20,916 bases of DNA from a virus, in IMG/VR virus record IMGVR_UViG_3300046313_000494, positions 1 to 20,916 of that record. The stretch is one strand, 5' to 3'. This document shows positions 7,144 through 13,770 of this stretch, piece after piece; position 1 is the stretch's first letter, and the number at the start of each line of letters is the position of its first letter. The translations under genes and the position numbers were made by a program. Below the pieces are notes generated by a model that had not been told where the DNA came from, ran no database searches, and saw only the letters and a program-made list of their open reading frames with translations.

Positions 7144-9054
7144 ATGAAAAAATTAGTTTTACTTTTACTACTACCATTTATAGGATTCGGACAGAGTGTA
7201 TCTGCTCCGGATTCTAAGTCTTTCCTACTTAGTACAAGTGGACAGGACGCAAGTGGATTTGTATTAAGTGGATTTGCACCAACTGCAACTATACTAGCAT
7301 CAATCAGTTTAGTAGAGTTTCCAACAGGTACTACATTCTACCTAAGCAGTTATACAAACCTAACCCCAGCAAGTGGATTTGGAATGGTAGGTAATAAAAC
7401 TCGTTTAGTATTTACTGGAACAATGTCGAGTATCAATACAGCATTAGCATCTCTAAAAGTAAACACAGGTTCAGCAACAGGTAATGTTAAACTATCAGTA
7501 GCTGCAACAATTAATCCAACAGGATTTTATTATAACGGAGTAAACGGTCACTTCTACAAACCGGTAACAACAGGTGCATTTTACAAAGATGCAAGAGCCG
7601 CATCACTACTGACAACATTCAAAGGACAGACAGGTTACCTAGTAACAATTACCTCAGCTTCAGAAGATGCTTTTATTCAAGCAAATGTACCTCAAACCAA
7701 TATATGGTTTGCTTGTACAGATGAAGTAATTGATGGTAGATGGGTAATTGATGCAGGACCAGAAAAAGGTACAGTAATTAAAACATCAAACCCAAATAGT
7801 GGAAACGTTGTAGGACAATACAACAACTGGGCAGGTGGTGAACCGAATGGATATAATCATGGTGAGGATTATGCGGTAACAAAGTGGAATGGTAATCAAT
7901 GGAACGATCTAGCAAACAACTGGTACAATCCATATGTAATTGAATACGGAACTTGGACTAATCCTGATGATGCTGCCTTTACTGAGTTCTATACTAACAG
8001 TACTTCACATACAGCAGGAGATGTATTTAATGTTAAGTTTAATTTTAACTTTGGGATTCTTGATGAGACTAAATTCTCAACTAAGATGTTCTACACTCCT
8101 CAAGGAAGCACAACTCTACTACCTGTAACAGCAAGAGCATATACGGCACTAAATGCTTTAGGGAAAGTTGACATGACAGCAGATTCAGACTCAACTAAAC
8201 CTAACATGGTACTTGCATTTGCTCCTTTCACCTCAACTAATCTGACATCACTATACGATCAGATAGTAACAGTATCAGATGTATACTTAGCATTTAAGGA
8301 ATTAGCAAATGGAGGTATAATGGGTAACCAATCAGGGAATGAACTTACCTCAGGAATGCAGTACGTAAATGCAGATGTAGATTTAAATGGCATATTTGAT
8401 GAGGCTGATTGTTTCAGATTACTTCAGCATTTGACTGGAGATAGAGTATTAATAGAATCACCAACTCTTTCAAACACAATGGAGTTGATAGAGAATCCAA
8501 GTCTAATTACAAAAACAAACTGGTATACTTTTACTAACTCAACTAGATCAACATACCCTGTAACAGTACAGTCTGGAGTATTTTCTTACAACTATACTTT
8601 AAATGTATCATGGAAAGGAGACGTTAATCTATCTCATACAGCAAATGCTTCAACAGGTAAGCTAACTACTCTAAGTAGTAAAACAGTTTCAAGCGGTATA
8701 CAAGCCTCTTTAGTAACAGAACAAATAGACGGTAAGGTATGTGTTACAGTTAAACTAGATCCACTAAAAGAATCAGTAGTAGGAACTCAGTTTAGATTAG
8801 ATTACGATAACACACTCTTGCAATTTGAGAAAGTACAATCAACAGCTAAAGCTAACAACTTTGGTACAAATAGAGGAGAGTATATTAATTTTGGTTCACT
8901 AGTAAGCGACGATACAATATTGGATAATACAGTAGAGTATAGACTCACATTCAAACCAATACAGACTCTAACTAACACTTTAGGATTAACATCCATATCG
9001 TATACGGATGCTGTTAGTAAAGAAGGAGCACAACTTAAAATAACAATGATGTAA
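7144..9054 (+). CDS. Secreted C-type-lectin protein with dockerin-like and cohesin-like modules
   Basis: The 636-residue product has a signal peptide ending G-F-G-Q (residue 17). Residues 25-120 resemble cadherin-like repeat domains of surface proteins. Residues about 129-268 are a C-type-lectin fold: W-A-G-G-E-P-N (E-P-N at 233-235), G-E-D-Y-A (241-242) and W-N-D (253-255) are the Ca/sugar-site signatures, and E-P-N is the mannose-type version. Residues 374-431 are dockerin-like: Q-I-V-T-V-S-D-V-Y-L-A-F, then D411-x-D413-x-N415-G, D419 and D422 in clean EF-hand-like spacing. Residues about 510-636 are cohesin-like. It shares the last two modules with the preceding gene, so the pair arose by duplication plus insertion of the lectin domain. 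Likely role: a secreted or surface glycan-binding protein held in place by cohesin-dockerin contacts (inference). Confidence 0.8.
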   Translation: MKKLVLLLLLPFIGFGQSVSAPDSKSFLLSTSGQDASGFVLSGFAPTATILASISLVEFPTGTTFYLSSYTNLTPASGFGMVGNKTRLVFTGTMSSINTALASLKVNTGSATGNVKLSVAATINPTGFYYNGVNGHFYKPVTTGAFYKDARAASLLTTFKGQTGYLVTITSASEDAFIQANVPQTNIWFACTDEVIDGRWVIDAGPEKGTVIKTSNPNSGNVVGQYNNWAGGEPNGYNHGEDYAVTKWNGNQWNDLANNWYNPYVIEYGTWTNPDDAAFTEFYTNSTSHTAGDVFNVKFNFNFGILDETKFSTKMFYTPQGSTTLLPVTARAYTALNALGKVDMTADSDSTKPNMVLAFAPFTSTNLTSLYDQIVTVSDVYLAFKELANGGIMGNQSGNELTSGMQYVNADVDLNGIFDEADCFRLLQHLTGDRVLIESPTLSNTMELIENPSLITKTNWYTFTNSTRSTYPVTVQSGVFSYNYTLNVSWKGDVNLSHTANASTGKLTTLSSKTVSSGIQASLVTEQIDGKVCVTVKLDPLKESVVGTQFRLDYDNTLLQFEKVQSTAKANNFGTNRGEYINFGSLVSDDTILDNTVEYRLTFKPIQTLTNTLGLTSISYTDAVSKEGAQLKITMM

Positions 9055-9389
9055 TGAAAAGAATGTATTTTATTTTCCTACTAATGATAGTAGCATGCAC
9101 ATCAGATGAACTACAACCAGAACCTGTAGTAGTGAAGGACACTTTTGAAGTAGCAGAAAACACTGTAGCAGATAAAAGTGCAATTACCTTTACTCTAGAA
9201 AAAGAAGGAATATACACACTTACTTTATCAGACGGTAACCAAGTAGTATCTAGAGAGAAGTTCGTTGGAAAACAGGGGAGAAACAGTTTAACCCTATATA
9301 CTCGAACGATACAAACCAAATATTTATACTTAGAATTACAAGATAGTTACAATAATCAAATAGGTAAAACAACCATAATAATTAAATAA
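9054..9389 (+). CDS. Small lipoprotein, beta-sandwich-like
   Basis: The 111-residue product carries a type II signal peptide with lipobox I-V-A-C at residues 12-15. The residues after the Cys, T-S-D-E, are acidic, like the Bacteroidota lipoprotein export signal that directs lipoproteins to the outside of the outer membrane. The rest is beta-rich: I-T-F-T-L-E-K-E-G-I-Y-T-L-T-L-S-D-G, then V-V-S-R-E-K-F, then Y-L-Y-L-E-L-Q-D, a strand pattern like the C-terminal sorting domains of T9SS cargo. It overlaps the stop of the lectin gene (ATGA) and is followed 4 bases later by a second lipoprotein of the same design. Role unknown; a surface anchor for the two large secreted proteins is a testable guess. 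Confidence 0.75.
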   Translation: MKRMYFIFLLMIVACTSDELQPEPVVVKDTFEVAENTVADKSAITFTLEKEGIYTLTLSDGNQVVSREKFVGKQGRNSLTLYTRTIQTKYLYLELQDSYNNQIGKTTIIIK

Positions 9390-9393
9390 AGAA

Positions 9394-9765
9394 ATGAAAA
9401 AGCTATTTATAATAGTCCTAGGAATTGTAACCTTTGCAGGATGTACAAACGACGAGATTGCTCCTGAGGTAGCACAAACAGTAAAACCTGAATTAGTAAT
9501 CGCTACAGCATCTGGTATTAAACTAGAGTCAACATTCACAACTGTGGAAGTTGCAGTAAACGCTAAAGTAGCAACAGCAGGAAAAGCCGTAATAAAAATC
9601 TACGATATATCAAATAGAGTAGTATCGAAAGAAGAGATAGATGTAGTAGCAGGAGACAACGTACTTAAAGTACATACTGCAATATTACCTTCATCAGCAT
9701 ATAGAATATCGCTAACTGATGCAACAGGAGTTGTTGTAGGAGTAGCAGACTTTAATAAATTGTAA
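9394..9765 (+). CDS. Small lipoprotein with T9SS-CTD-like fold
   Basis: The 123-residue product has lipobox F-A-G-C followed by T-N-D-E, the same acidic pattern as the previous lipoprotein. Residues 68-123 read A-V-I-K-I-Y-D-I-S-N-R-V-V-S-K-E-E, then V-A-G-D-N-V-L-K-V, then L-P-S-S-A-Y-R-I-S-L-T-D-A-T-G. This matches the strand order and turn residues of type A T9SS C-terminal domains (v-x-I-Y-D-x-x-G-R-x-V ... G-x-N-x-I ... L-P-x-G-x-Y-x-v). A protein with both a lipid anchor and a CTD-like domain would not be ordinary T9SS cargo, so the fold may be used here for binding. Tandem with the lipoprotein at 9054, probably by duplication. Function unknown. Confidence 0.75.
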   Translation: MKKLFIIVLGIVTFAGCTNDEIAPEVAQTVKPELVIATASGIKLESTFTTVEVAVNAKVATAGKAVIKIYDISNRVVSKEEIDVVAGDNVLKVHTAILPSSAYRISLTDATGVVVGVADFNKL

Positions 9766-9776
9766 ACTAAATAAAA

Positions 9777-10106
9777 ATGGCAGAAGAACAAGAAACAACA
9801 GGAGGATCATTGAAGAATATCCTAATTGGATTAGTAAGCACTATTACTATTGGAGTTGGTGGTTTTATCACAAACAAGCTAACAGGAGGTGAAGAAGAGG
9901 GAGCTAAGACAGAAGTAGCAGCACCTGCACCAGTAATCAATATTACAAACTCAAACCAACAATCTCAGCAAGCAGCAGCAGGAGGTAAAACTGTAATCAT
10001 CAAAGAAAAAGCAGCACCTGCATCAGCAGCTCAACCAGCAGCAACACCTGCTCCAAAACCAGTTAAAACTGAAACTGAGAAGAGAAAAGAAGAAATGGAC
10101 TGGTAA
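9777..10106 (+). CDS. Single-pass membrane protein with Ala/Pro-rich tail
   Basis: The 109-residue product has one hydrophobic helix at about 12-32 (L-K-N-I-L-I-G-L-V-S-T-I-T-I-G-V-G-G-F) with a short acidic N-terminus. The tail is low-complexity, rich in Ala, Pro, Gln and Lys (A-A-P-A-P-V-I-N-I-T-N, then A-P-K-P-V-K-T-E-T-E-K-R-K-E-E). The tail resembles periplasm-spanning linkers of the TonB type, but there is no TonB C-terminal domain. It is 2 bases from a second small membrane protein, and the CsgG-like gene follows. The two small membrane proteins could be inner-membrane partners of the outer-membrane components (inference). Not recognised as a known family. Confidence 0.7.
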   Translation: MAEEQETTGGSLKNILIGLVSTITIGVGGFITNKLTGGEEEGAKTEVAAPAPVINITNSNQQSQQAAAGGKTVIIKEKAAPASAAQPAATPAPKPVKTETEKRKEEMDW

Positions 10107-10108
10107 TT

Positions 10109-10285
10109 ATGGAACAGCTACTTACATTTATAGGAATCATAAGTATGCTTATCTTAGCAATACTAATAAACTCAGCAATACTATTTTTAGGTTCTTTCAT
10201 AGGAGGAGTGGCTTATCATGTTATTAGAGGGACAAAGAAAGGATGGTCATTACCTAAGGAAGTAAAAGACAGACACTCATGGTAA
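10109..10285 (+). CDS. 58-residue membrane protein
   Basis: This short frame starts with ATG 2 bases after the previous stop and overlaps the CsgG-like gene by 7 bases, leaving no other coding choice for this interval. Its product is almost entirely a hydrophobic segment: residues 4-40 run I-G-I-I-S-M-L-I-L-A-I-L-I then A-I-L-F-L-G-S-F-I-G-G-V-A-Y, long enough for one or two membrane helices. A basic segment R-G-T-K-K-G-W follows and the protein ends R-H-S-W. Its position inside the exported-protein run suggests it belongs to the same system. No family recognised. Confidence 0.65.
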   Translation: MEQLLTFIGIISMLILAILINSAILFLGSFIGGVAYHVIRGTKKGWSLPKEVKDRHSW

Positions 10286-10998
10286 AAAAATTAATACTAA
10301 TGGCCTGCATTCTTGCAGGTCCACTTGTCTTTGGGCAAGTGATCGGAAAAACAGTTACAGAGGATTACCAAGCAGGATTTGAAGGTAAAGAGTCAATCTA
10401 CACCCTACCTGAGTACAATGGTAAGCCAATACCTGTAGCATTGTTGGAGATTGGAGTTAACAAAGAAGTACTTGATCAGTATCCGGACCTAGCAGATTAC
10501 CGTGTAGGATTAGGACTTACCAATATCGTTGTAGCATACCTAGAAGAGACATTTAGATTTGAATTTGTTGAAACAAAAGATGCTATTAAGGACAGAATGG
10601 TTGCTCAATACAAAGCATCTCAGAAAGGATTATCTACTGAAAAGATAGAGTTAAAAGGAAATATTGTGTTAGCAAAGTACTTTTGCTACATTGAAGTATA
10701 TGATTTCTCAATCTCAGAAGATGAAACAATCAACTTAAAAGACGGAGTAAAAAATAAACTAGTTACTAGATTAGGCCTACAAGTTAAGATGGTAGATGCT
10801 GAATCAGGAACTTACATGTCTGGAAGTGGATTAGGTAAGTCAGTTACAACAAGAGAGATGACTTTACTTAGCAACGAGAATTTAGAAGAAGTAAAATTCA
10901 ATCAATCTAGTATTGGTACTGCAACTAAAAAAGCATTGGAGTCAGCAACAGCAAAGGTTGTTAAAAGAATGATTCAGAAACAAGTCTTTACAAACTAA
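10279..10998 (+). CDS. CsgG-like outer-membrane secretion / curli-assembly family protein
   Basis: The 239-residue product has a signal peptide ending L-V-F-G-Q (residue 20). CsgG family features follow: an early strand P-I-P-V-A-L-L-E-I-G-V, a helix G-L-G-L-T-N-I-V-V-A-Y-L-E-E-T-F-R-F-E-F-V-E with D-R-M-V-A-Q-Y after it, a late strand L-G-L-Q-V-K-M-V-D-A-E-S-G-T-Y then S-G-S-G-L-G-K-S, and a terminal helix S-S-I-G-T-A-T-K-K-A-L-E-S-A. In E. coli CsgG is a lipoprotein forming a nonameric outer-membrane channel that exports curli subunits. Here the Cys at 10 has too short a hydrophobic run before it to be a convincing lipobox, so membrane attachment may differ. CsgE, CsgF and curlin repeats are not seen. 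CsgG-type genes have, as far as I recall, been noted in some aquatic phages, but their role there is unknown. Confidence 0.75.
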   Translation: MVKKLILMACILAGPLVFGQVIGKTVTEDYQAGFEGKESIYTLPEYNGKPIPVALLEIGVNKEVLDQYPDLADYRVGLGLTNIVVAYLEETFRFEFVETKDAIKDRMVAQYKASQKGLSTEKIELKGNIVLAKYFCYIEVYDFSISEDETINLKDGVKNKLVTRLGLQVKMVDAESGTYMSGSGLGKSVTTREMTLLSNENLEEVKFNQSSIGTATKKALESATAKVVKRMIQKQVFTN

Positions 10999-11000
10999 GA

Positions 11001-12413
11001 TTGAAAAAAATACTTTACATACTATTCCTACTTGTAGGATTCTGTACCTATGGTCAAACTGTAACTCAAACGTACTACGATAAGTGTACAGGAGAAACAA
11101 AGGTGTATGTAATTCCAATCCAAGGATCAACAGTAGTTACATACTACAATAGATCTACAACCGTCACTTTAGCTGATGTACAATCAGGTGCATTCAGAGC
11201 TTGGTTAGAAGCTACCTACTTATGGTGGTCTACTTATAATCCATGTTCCGTAACTCAAACTACACAAACTGTAGCACAACAAACAACACAACAAGCATCA
11301 CAGGCCGCAACAGCAGCAGCAAGTGCCGCAGCATCAGCTGCAGCCGCTGCTAGTGCCAGTGTACCTGTGCCTACGGTAAGTGTTCCTGCTGCACCACCAA
11401 CTCCACCACCTACATCCACTCCTCCACCTACTTCAAGTACCCCAACTAGCTCAACCAGTTCAAGTTCGAGTTCAAGTAGTTCAACACCTGCAGAACCAAA
11501 AACTGAAGCTAAGACTGAGACTAAAACAGAAACGAAATCTGAGGCTAAGACTGAAACTAAATCAGAGGAGAAGAAGGAAGAAGCTAAGACTGAATCTAAG
11601 GAAGAAAAGAAAGAAGAGACAAAAGAAGAAAAGAAAGAGGAGTCTAAGGAAGAGAAAAAAGAAGAAAAGAAGGAAGAGAAGAAAGAGGAGAAGAAGGAAG
11701 ATAAGAAGAAGCAACAGACAACTCAACCAGTACTTATAGCTGCTAACTTAATGGCTATGCAAAACTTAGATGGTACTTTCAACCAAGTAGCATCATTCGG
11801 ACTATCTCAGAGCTCATTAACAGGTGAAACATCCTATAGTGCAAATGCAATGATATGGTCTAACTTGAAACAGTTTTCTCTAGCTCTATCTAAGACAACT
11901 ATCTTATTTAACTACGATAGAAAAATACCACTTAAAATAAAAGGAGTGGAATATGGATCGTACTACGGTAAGGGATCTATAAATAAGATAACTGGAACAA
12001 ACCTTACTGCAATGCTAATGTTCAATACAAAAGTACTCTCAGTAGGAACTAACGAAGTATTCTTACTTAAGAAAGGATTAGTGGCAGGTTACGCTATAGG
12101 AAGTACTATTATCGTAATGGAGGACAACATAATGCTATCTCCATCACTAACTATGTTCACCACTAAACCATTTCCATTTAAAAGGTATACAATCTCCCCT
12201 ATGATTGCTACATCGTTCTCAAACGTAAGCTACACATCTCAGACAAATGAATTTGCTTTCAACAAATCGTTTACCTATATTATAGGATCGAACTTCGATC
12301 TTAACTTAACACAAAGGTTCAAAGCTAACCTAGGAGTTAATGCAATAGGAAATACTAACCCAGACGTCCCAATGACGTACGCAATAACAATAGGTTCTAA
12401 GTTACAACTTTAA
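11001..12413 (+). CDS. Exported protein with long Ala/Pro/Ser/Lys-Glu linker and C-terminal beta-barrel-like domain
   Basis: The start is TTG at 11001, 3 bases after the CsgG-like stop. It is chosen because it directly gives a signal peptide (M-K-K-I-L-Y-I-L-F-L-L-V-G-F-C-T-Y-G-Q). Residues 20-95 are a small domain with two Cys (29 and 82). Then come block-wise low-complexity segments: Thr/Gln/Ala (83-120), Pro (121-145), a Ser run (145-161) and a Lys/Glu segment of about 70 residues (166-237). Residues 243-470 are amphipathic strands with many aromatic and small residues (for example T-I-L-F-N-Y-D, Y-G-S-Y-Y-G-K-G, F-T-Y-I-I-G-S-N-F-D), as in outer-membrane barrels, ending I-T-I-G-S-K-L-Q-L. 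The linker is long enough to reach across the periplasm. Linked to CsgG by position; function unknown. Confidence 0.75.
   Translation: MKKILYILFLLVGFCTYGQTVTQTYYDKCTGETKVYVIPIQGSTVVTYYNRSTTVTLADVQSGAFRAWLEATYLWWSTYNPCSVTQTTQTVAQQTTQQASQAATAAASAAASAAAAASASVPVPTVSVPAAPPTPPPTSTPPPTSSTPTSSTSSSSSSSSSTPAEPKTEAKTETKTETKSEAKTETKSEEKKEEAKTESKEEKKEETKEEKKEESKEEKKEEKKEEKKEEKKEDKKKQQTTQPVLIAANLMAMQNLDGTFNQVASFGLSQSSLTGETSYSANAMIWSNLKQFSLALSKTTILFNYDRKIPLKIKGVEYGSYYGKGSINKITGTNLTAMLMFNTKVLSVGTNEVFLLKKGLVAGYAIGSTIIVMEDNIMLSPSLTMFTTKPFPFKRYTISPMIATSFSNVSYTSQTNEFAFNKSFTYIIGSNFDLNLTQRFKANLGVNAIGNTNPDVPMTYAITIGSKLQL
11496..11711 (+). repeat. Imperfect tandem repeat coding a Lys/Glu-rich segment
   Basis: Purine-only stretches built from short units of the type GAAGARAARAAR repeat imperfectly, coding E-E-K-K-type tetrapeptides (about 70 residues). 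The + strand is nearly free of pyrimidines over the last 120 bases. Such tracts grow and shrink by slippage, so length should vary between related genomes. Confidence 0.8.
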
Positions 12414-12431
12414 GACTTATAATTATTTACA

Positions 12432-12638
12432 ATGAAAGAAACAGCACTACCGGATGATACGCAAGAACTTCTTGACAAAATTAAACAAACCCGCAAACAC
12501 AAAGAGGCTCTACCACTTGTAGAGGAACTCGAAGAAGTACTCCACCAACAGGAGGAACAATCTCAGAAGAAGGAGGATACCCTCCAAGTTCAAATAACTC
12601 AACTAAAAGAGGAAAATAAACGACTAAATCGTTTGTAG
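12432..12638 (+). CDS. 68-residue coiled-coil protein
   Basis: The small acidic product is predicted almost wholly helical. Heptad-like spacing of Leu and Ile runs through L-V-E-E-L-E-E-V-L-H-Q-Q and L-Q-V-Q-I-T-Q-L-K-E-E-N-K-R-L, indicating a coiled coil in the last two thirds. It lies 18 bases after the barrel-protein stop and a promoter for the next gene overlaps its end. No family recognised; a dimerising accessory protein is all that can be said. Confidence 0.65.
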   Translation: MKETALPDDTQELLDKIKQTRKHKEALPLVEELEEVLHQQEEQSQKKEDTLQVQITQLKEENKRLNRL

Positions 12639-12662
12639 ATCGAAAAAGTATTTGTACCTTTA
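12632..12662 (+). promoter_or_regulatory. Bacteroidota-type promoter in front of the 12667 gene
   Basis: TTTG at 12632-12635, 19 bases, then TACCTTTA at 12655-12662. This fits the Bacteroidota housekeeping pattern TTTG ... TAnnTTTG. The -7 box ends only 4 bases before the ATG at 12667, so the transcript could be leaderless or nearly so. Confidence 0.55.
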
Positions 12663-12666
12663 AGGT

Positions 12667-12873
12667 ATGAAAGGACACACGTTTACGTTTAGAGGAAAGA
12701 CCTATCAGCTCACAGATAAGTGGGAAGAGACTATGGTAAACGATTCTAAGGACTTTCAACTATTTCAATTCAAATCTTTAATAAAAGCACATGATTACGA
12801 TACTGTAAAACGTAGAGTAATAAATCAATTAAAGTTTGGATATCTGGAAGAAGTTCCGTATATTAAAGAATAA
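12667..12873 (+). CDS. 68-residue hypothetical protein
   Basis: The small protein opens H-T-F-T-F-R-G-K-T-Y-Q-L-T-D-K-W, a beta-hairpin-like start. A charged helical part follows (F-K-S-L-I-K-A-H-D-Y-D-T-V-K-R-R-V-I-N-Q-L-K-F-G). It has its own promoter overlapping the preceding gene, with the start codon very close to the expected transcription start. No signal peptide or membrane segment. Family not recognised. Confidence 0.65.
   Translation: MKGHTFTFRGKTYQLTDKWEETMVNDSKDFQLFQFKSLIKAHDYDTVKRRVINQLKFGYLEEVPYIKE
12836..12866 (+). promoter_or_regulatory. Possible promoter inside the end of the 12667 gene
   Basis: TTGG at 12836-12839, 19 bases, TATATTAA at 12859-12866, the same spacing as the stronger promoters of this window. 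It would drive the 49-residue gene and thioredoxin. Being inside coding sequence, it could be chance. Confidence 0.35.
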
Positions 12874-12888
12874 TCAAAAATCAAACAT

Positions 12889-13038
12889 ATGTCTAAGAAT
12901 TCAGCAAAGAGTCAGTACACTCAACTTATGGAGTGGATTCCAACACTAAAGAGTAAGAGAGCAGCAGCACTGGTTGCAAGAGAACAACCAGGAGGAAAAT
13001 TCAGCAAAGCTGATCACTACAAATCAAAAGGAGCGTAA
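12889..13038 (+). CDS. 49-residue basic protein
   Basis: This short frame begins ATG-TCT-AAG and ends with TAATG shared with the thioredoxin start (1-base overlap), which argues for real translation coupling. The product is basic, with K-S-K-R-A-A-A-L-V-A-R and G-G-K-F-S-K-A-D-H-Y-K-S-K-G-A. It has no hydrophobic segment. No family recognised; its charge would suit nucleic-acid contact, but that is only a guess. Confidence 0.6.
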   Translation: MSKNSAKSQYTQLMEWIPTLKSKRAAALVAREQPGGKFSKADHYKSKGA

Positions 13039-13301
13039 TGGCAAAGAAGGTAATTAAATTTTATGCAACATGGTGTGGACCTTGTAAAGTGTATGGTCCT
13101 ACCTTTGAAAGAGTAAAACAAGAACTACAAAATGATATTGAGTTCGTTGAAGTAAACGTAGAGGATGATCCTGAGAATCTATCAGGTGAATTCAAAGTAC
13201 GAGGTATTCCACTTACAGTAGTCCTAGAGGACGGACAAAAAGTAAAAGAGAAGTCAGGTAGATTATCTGAAGCAGAGTTAAAAGAATTAATCTTAAACTA
13301 A
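13038..13301 (+). CDS. Thioredoxin
   Basis: The 87-residue compact thioredoxin has the redox motif W12-C-G-P-C16 after F-Y-A-T, and the cis-proline segment G-I-P-L-T (P58). It is shorter than cellular thioredoxins (about 105 residues) and lacks the first strand and helix, as is typical of phage thioredoxins. The likely job is to reduce the C-terminal shuttle cysteines (C-L-S-C) of the phage NrdA encoded about 9 kb upstream. It overlaps the preceding 49-residue gene by one base. It has no signal peptide, so it acts in the cytoplasm. Confidence 0.92.
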   Translation: MAKKVIKFYATWCGPCKVYGPTFERVKQELQNDIEFVEVNVEDDPENLSGEFKVRGIPLTVVLEDGQKVKEKSGRLSEAELKELILN

Positions 13302-13312
13302 AAACAAAACAA

Positions 13313-13624
13313 ATGTTACGTAATCCAAACACAATCCCAGCAGGGGACATTCTTATCGAAGATGCAGTCTTAGAACCATACTTCATTGTAAATGCTAACT
13401 CAGGAGGATACACAGTATACGAAAGAGTAACTAGAGGAAAAGGAGACAACGCGTATTTGCGTACGGTTTGTTATCCATCTACATTCAACCATGCACTTAA
13501 AGTTATTGCCAAAGAGAAGCTAAATACTGGTGATAACACCTATTATGGATCAATCAAAGAATATGTTGATCGTTGGGAGAGTATTACTAAGTCAATAGAG
13601 TCAGCAGTACAATTTCAGTTATAG
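13313..13624 (+). CDS. 103-residue hypothetical phage protein (DUF5405-like pattern)
   Basis: The layout is a beta-rich first half with Y-F-I-V-N-A-N-S-G-G-Y-T-V-Y-E-R, a short basic loop R-G-K-G-D-N-A, then R-T-V-C-Y-P-S-T-F-N-H-A-L-K-V-I and a long terminal helix. This order (strands, then a 'Y-P-S-x-x-x-A-L' helix entry, then a helix) is what I recall from small phage proteins of the DUF5405 type, though residue-level identity is not certain. It has no signal peptide. It lies 11 bases after thioredoxin in the same transcription direction. Function unknown. Confidence 0.65.
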   Translation: MLRNPNTIPAGDILIEDAVLEPYFIVNANSGGYTVYERVTRGKGDNAYLRTVCYPSTFNHALKVIAKEKLNTGDNTYYGSIKEYVDRWESITKSIESAVQFQL

Positions 13625-13629
13625 TAGTA

Positions 13630-13770
13630 ATGGGAGAGGTTATAAATCACATCTTTGGAACTTGCGGAGAAGGTCATCCAAGTCTTATCAATATTTCTGG
13701 AATATTAGTTGCAATAGGAGGATCTATTTCGTATGTTAGATATAAAATAAAATCACTATGTCAAAAATAG
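13630..13770 (+). CDS. 46-residue membrane peptide
   Basis: The frame starts ATG-GGA-GAG 5 bases after the previous stop and overlaps the next gene by 13 bases in a different frame. The product has a polar N-terminal part with a Cys (G-T-C-G-E-G-H-P) and one hydrophobic helix (N-I-S-G-I-L-V-A-I-G-G-S-I-S-Y-V) followed by basic residues R-Y-K-I-K-S, a membrane topology with the C-terminus inside. Too short to assign; small phage membrane peptides include holin accessories and host-takeover factors. Confidence 0.5.
   Translation: MGEVINHIFGTCGEGHPSLINISGILVAIGGSISYVRYKIKSLCQK

Noticed and set aside
11380-11739. Open frame giving an Arg/Leu-rich basic protein on the + strand
   Set aside because: It is the shifted frame of the Pro/Ser/Lys-Glu linker of the 11001 gene; the purine repeats keep it open by composition.
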